DNA from: Sphingobacterium sp. SYP-B4668
GTDB lineage: Bacteria > Bacteroidota > Bacteroidia > Sphingobacteriales > Sphingobacteriaceae
Direction of reading: 5' to 3'
NCBI RefSeq assembly: GCF_027627455.1
Contig: NZ_CP115483.1
Coordinates: 186,001 to 250,000 of the forward strand
DNA length: 64,000 bases
In this document: one piece after another, positions 62,748 to 64,000 of the stretch
Layout of the letters: each line of letters opens with the position of its first letter
Position numbering within the stretch: position 1 is the stretch's first letter
Notes under the pieces: model-generated
The model's database searches: none
What the model was told of the DNA's origin: nothing
The model's input: only the letters and a program-made list of their open reading frames with translations
Translations under genes and position numbers: made by a program

Positions 62748-62978
62748 GCTGCAAAAATAGCAAAAACTATGCTAAAAAACGCAAATTTAAGAAGAGAGAC
62801 AGTTGCATTGCTCTCTTGTCCTCTTCGTGAAATAAGCAACTATTAAATTATGCAGATAAGTATGGAGGCCCTCTCAAGAAGCTTGCACAAACCTGAAAAA
62901 TAGTATCAACAATGTAAACAAATACATAGGCTTAAGGCACTTCGGAATATTAGTTTTGATTAACTAATTGAAGAGTTT

Positions 62979-63365
62979 ATGAAAAAGGAAAAAATCGTGC
63001 ATCCAGATCGCAATCCAAATTTTATTACTGGGGCCTATTCAGACGCTGTCCGTCTCGATGGACTGCTGTTCGTCAGTGGACAAGCGGCCGTAGATTTTAA
63101 AAAATCAGTCTTTGTTTTAGGTACCATTGAAGAAGAAACGCGCCGGACCTTGGATAATATTAAGGCAATTATTGAAGTGGCGGGCGGCACTATGGCCGAC
63201 GTTGTGAAAAGTACTGTCCATCTCGCTAATATTGAAGATTTTGATGCCTTTAACACCGTTTATAGTTCTTATTTTACGGACATACGCCCGGCTCGCACCA
63301 CTGTTCAGTCTGTTTTGGCAGAAGGAATAAAGGTCGAAATAGACTGCATCGCTAAACTTAAATAG
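62979..63365 (+). CDS. RidA family protein
   Basis: A 128-aa YjgF/RidA protein. RidA hydrolyses enamine/imine intermediates made by PLP enzymes. The conserved Arg (RPARTTVQS) and EIDCIAKL are present, with an N-terminal DGLLFVSGQAAVD. The catalytic residues look complete, but RidA subfamilies differ in activity, so general imine deaminase is the safest call. The next gene begins 6 bp later and probably shares the transcript. Confidence 0.93.
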   Translation: MKKEKIVHPDRNPNFITGAYSDAVRLDGLLFVSGQAAVDFKKSVFVLGTIEEETRRTLDNIKAIIEVAGGTMADVVKSTVHLANIEDFDAFNTVYSSYFTDIRPARTTVQSVLAEGIKVEIDCIAKLK

Positions 63366-63371
63366 GATATA

Positions 63372-64000
63372 ATGGGTCAACTAGTAATGAAGCAAATTGC
63401 AGTAGTTGGATTAGGGTTAATGGGATGCAGCATCATCGTATCCTTTCTGCGGGCCGGATATGATGTAGTCGGGGTGGCCCCAATTCCTGATGAAGCGGCA
63501 ACAGGAAAACTGCGCATCCGAGAGCAGCTCCATTTATGCCAAGAGATGGGATTATTGCACCAGGATATCGAATACTACGAAAGCAGATTGCTGATTTCGG
63601 ACGATTACGCAGATTTAAAGTACAGTCAATTGGTTGTGGAGTGTGTCATCGAAGTCTTCGATATAAAAAAGCATGTATATAATCGGATAGAGGAAGTTGT
63701 TGAGAAAACAGCCATCATTGCTACCAATACCTCAGCCATACCGATTAGTCAATTGCAAAAATTTTTGCAACACCCTGAACGTTTTATGGGCATACATTGG
63801 GCAGAACCCGCTTTTGCTACCCGTTTTCTAGAAATTACTTGTGGGGAGTCGACAGACTTGGCTCTTGCGGAAGGGATATCGCAAGAGGCTGAAAAATGGG
63901 AAAAAGAACCCACTTTACTGTATAAAGATATCCGTGGGTTTATAACCAATCGCTTAATGTATGCGGTATATAGGCAGGGGTTTGAACTTATTAATGAAGA
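63372..64000 (+). CDS. 3-hydroxyacyl-CoA dehydrogenase NAD-binding protein, 3' part missing
   Basis: Starts at the ATG 63372 (or ATG 63387) and reads off the right edge with no stop; about 209 residues are visible. The NAD loop AVVGLGLMGCSIIVSFLRAGYDVVG, VVECVIEVFDIKKHVYNRIEE, IATNTSAIPISQL and HPERFMGIHWAEPAF match the family; the usual HFFNP is HWAEP here, so the substrate may not be a classical acyl-CoA. It is 6 bp behind RidA. A C-terminal 3HCDH domain would be expected beyond the window. Confidence 0.85.
   Translation, partial: MGQLVMKQIAVVGLGLMGCSIIVSFLRAGYDVVGVAPIPDEAATGKLRIREQLHLCQEMGLLHQDIEYYESRLLISDDYADLKYSQLVVECVIEVFDIKKHVYNRIEEVVEKTAIIATNTSAIPISQLQKFLQHPERFMGIHWAEPAFATRFLEITCGESTDLALAEGISQEAEKWEKEPTLLYKDIRGFITNRLMYAVYRQGFELINE

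Noticed and set aside
1-64000. tRNA, rRNA, CRISPR, transposase or attachment site
   Set aside because: No cloverleaf-type T-loop motif, regularly spaced repeats, transposase motifs or flanking duplicated sites were recognised in the intergenic regions.

Overview
The window looks like a chromosomal segment of a Bacteroidota bacterium, most likely the Sphingobacteriaceae (Sphingobacterium-like). This is inferred from gene content: a SusC/SusD pair, DUF4374 next to a TonB receptor, a LemA/TPM trio and a C-terminally Gly-rich TPM protein. AT-rich intergenic regions with TTTG / TAnnTTTG-type promoter elements and almost no strong ribosome binding sites point the same way. I saw no rRNA, tRNA, CRISPR array, insertion sequence, integrase or prophage.

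Layout. 1-23.5 kb is a housekeeping region: a partial FAD-dependent dehydrogenase, lemA and two TPM proteins, a TlpA-like thioredoxin, pfkA, a split DsbD system (separate alpha-domain protein and membrane/gamma protein), birA, rsfS-ftsH, a LUD protein, a rhomboid protease, YifB/ComM, a YtxH-holin-like envelope operon, trmB, a tail-specific protease, a dienelactone hydrolase, a TPR protein and rarA. An exonuclease follows at 23.6 kb. 24.4-32.3 kb is a nucleotide-sugar module on one strand: fcl, gmd and mannose-1-phosphate guanylyltransferase for GDP-fucose, and rfbB and rfbC for dTDP-deoxysugars. In its middle sit two tandem TagD-like nucleotidyltransferases flanked by two paralogous membrane-anchored proteins of unknown function. 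No glycosyltransferase, flippase or polymerase is present.

32.9-42.6 kb is a polysaccharide utilisation locus: a GH20 enzyme, a divergent LacI regulator, SusC, SusD, a fasciclin/DNRLRE/NG2-repeat lipoprotein and a GH16 lipoprotein. Two similar operator-like palindromes lie in the regulator/SusC gap, one over the likely -33 element. 42.6-53.3 kb is an iron-siderophore locus: TonB receptor plus DUF4374 on the minus strand, and a divergent esterase, a YncE-like propeller, two FecCD permeases, an ATPase, a binding lipoprotein and a siderophore-interacting flavoprotein. A palindrome sits between the promoter elements of the receptor gene. 53.6-64 kb is mixed: an Omp85-like barrel, an FAD oxidoreductase, a three-PAS histidine kinase, DUF2490, a GH88 hydrolase, a DHFR/RibD-like protein, DUF1456, RidA and a partial 3-hydroxyacyl-CoA dehydrogenase.

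The signals least explained by ordinary annotation are two long perfect hairpins. One has 21-bp arms inside the GH16 reading frame; the other has 25-bp arms and covers the start codon of the DHFR-like gene. Next in interest are the tandem nucleotidyltransferase/membrane-paralogue cassette and the unusual domain mix of the locus lipoprotein. All assignments come from reading motifs; no database search was run.
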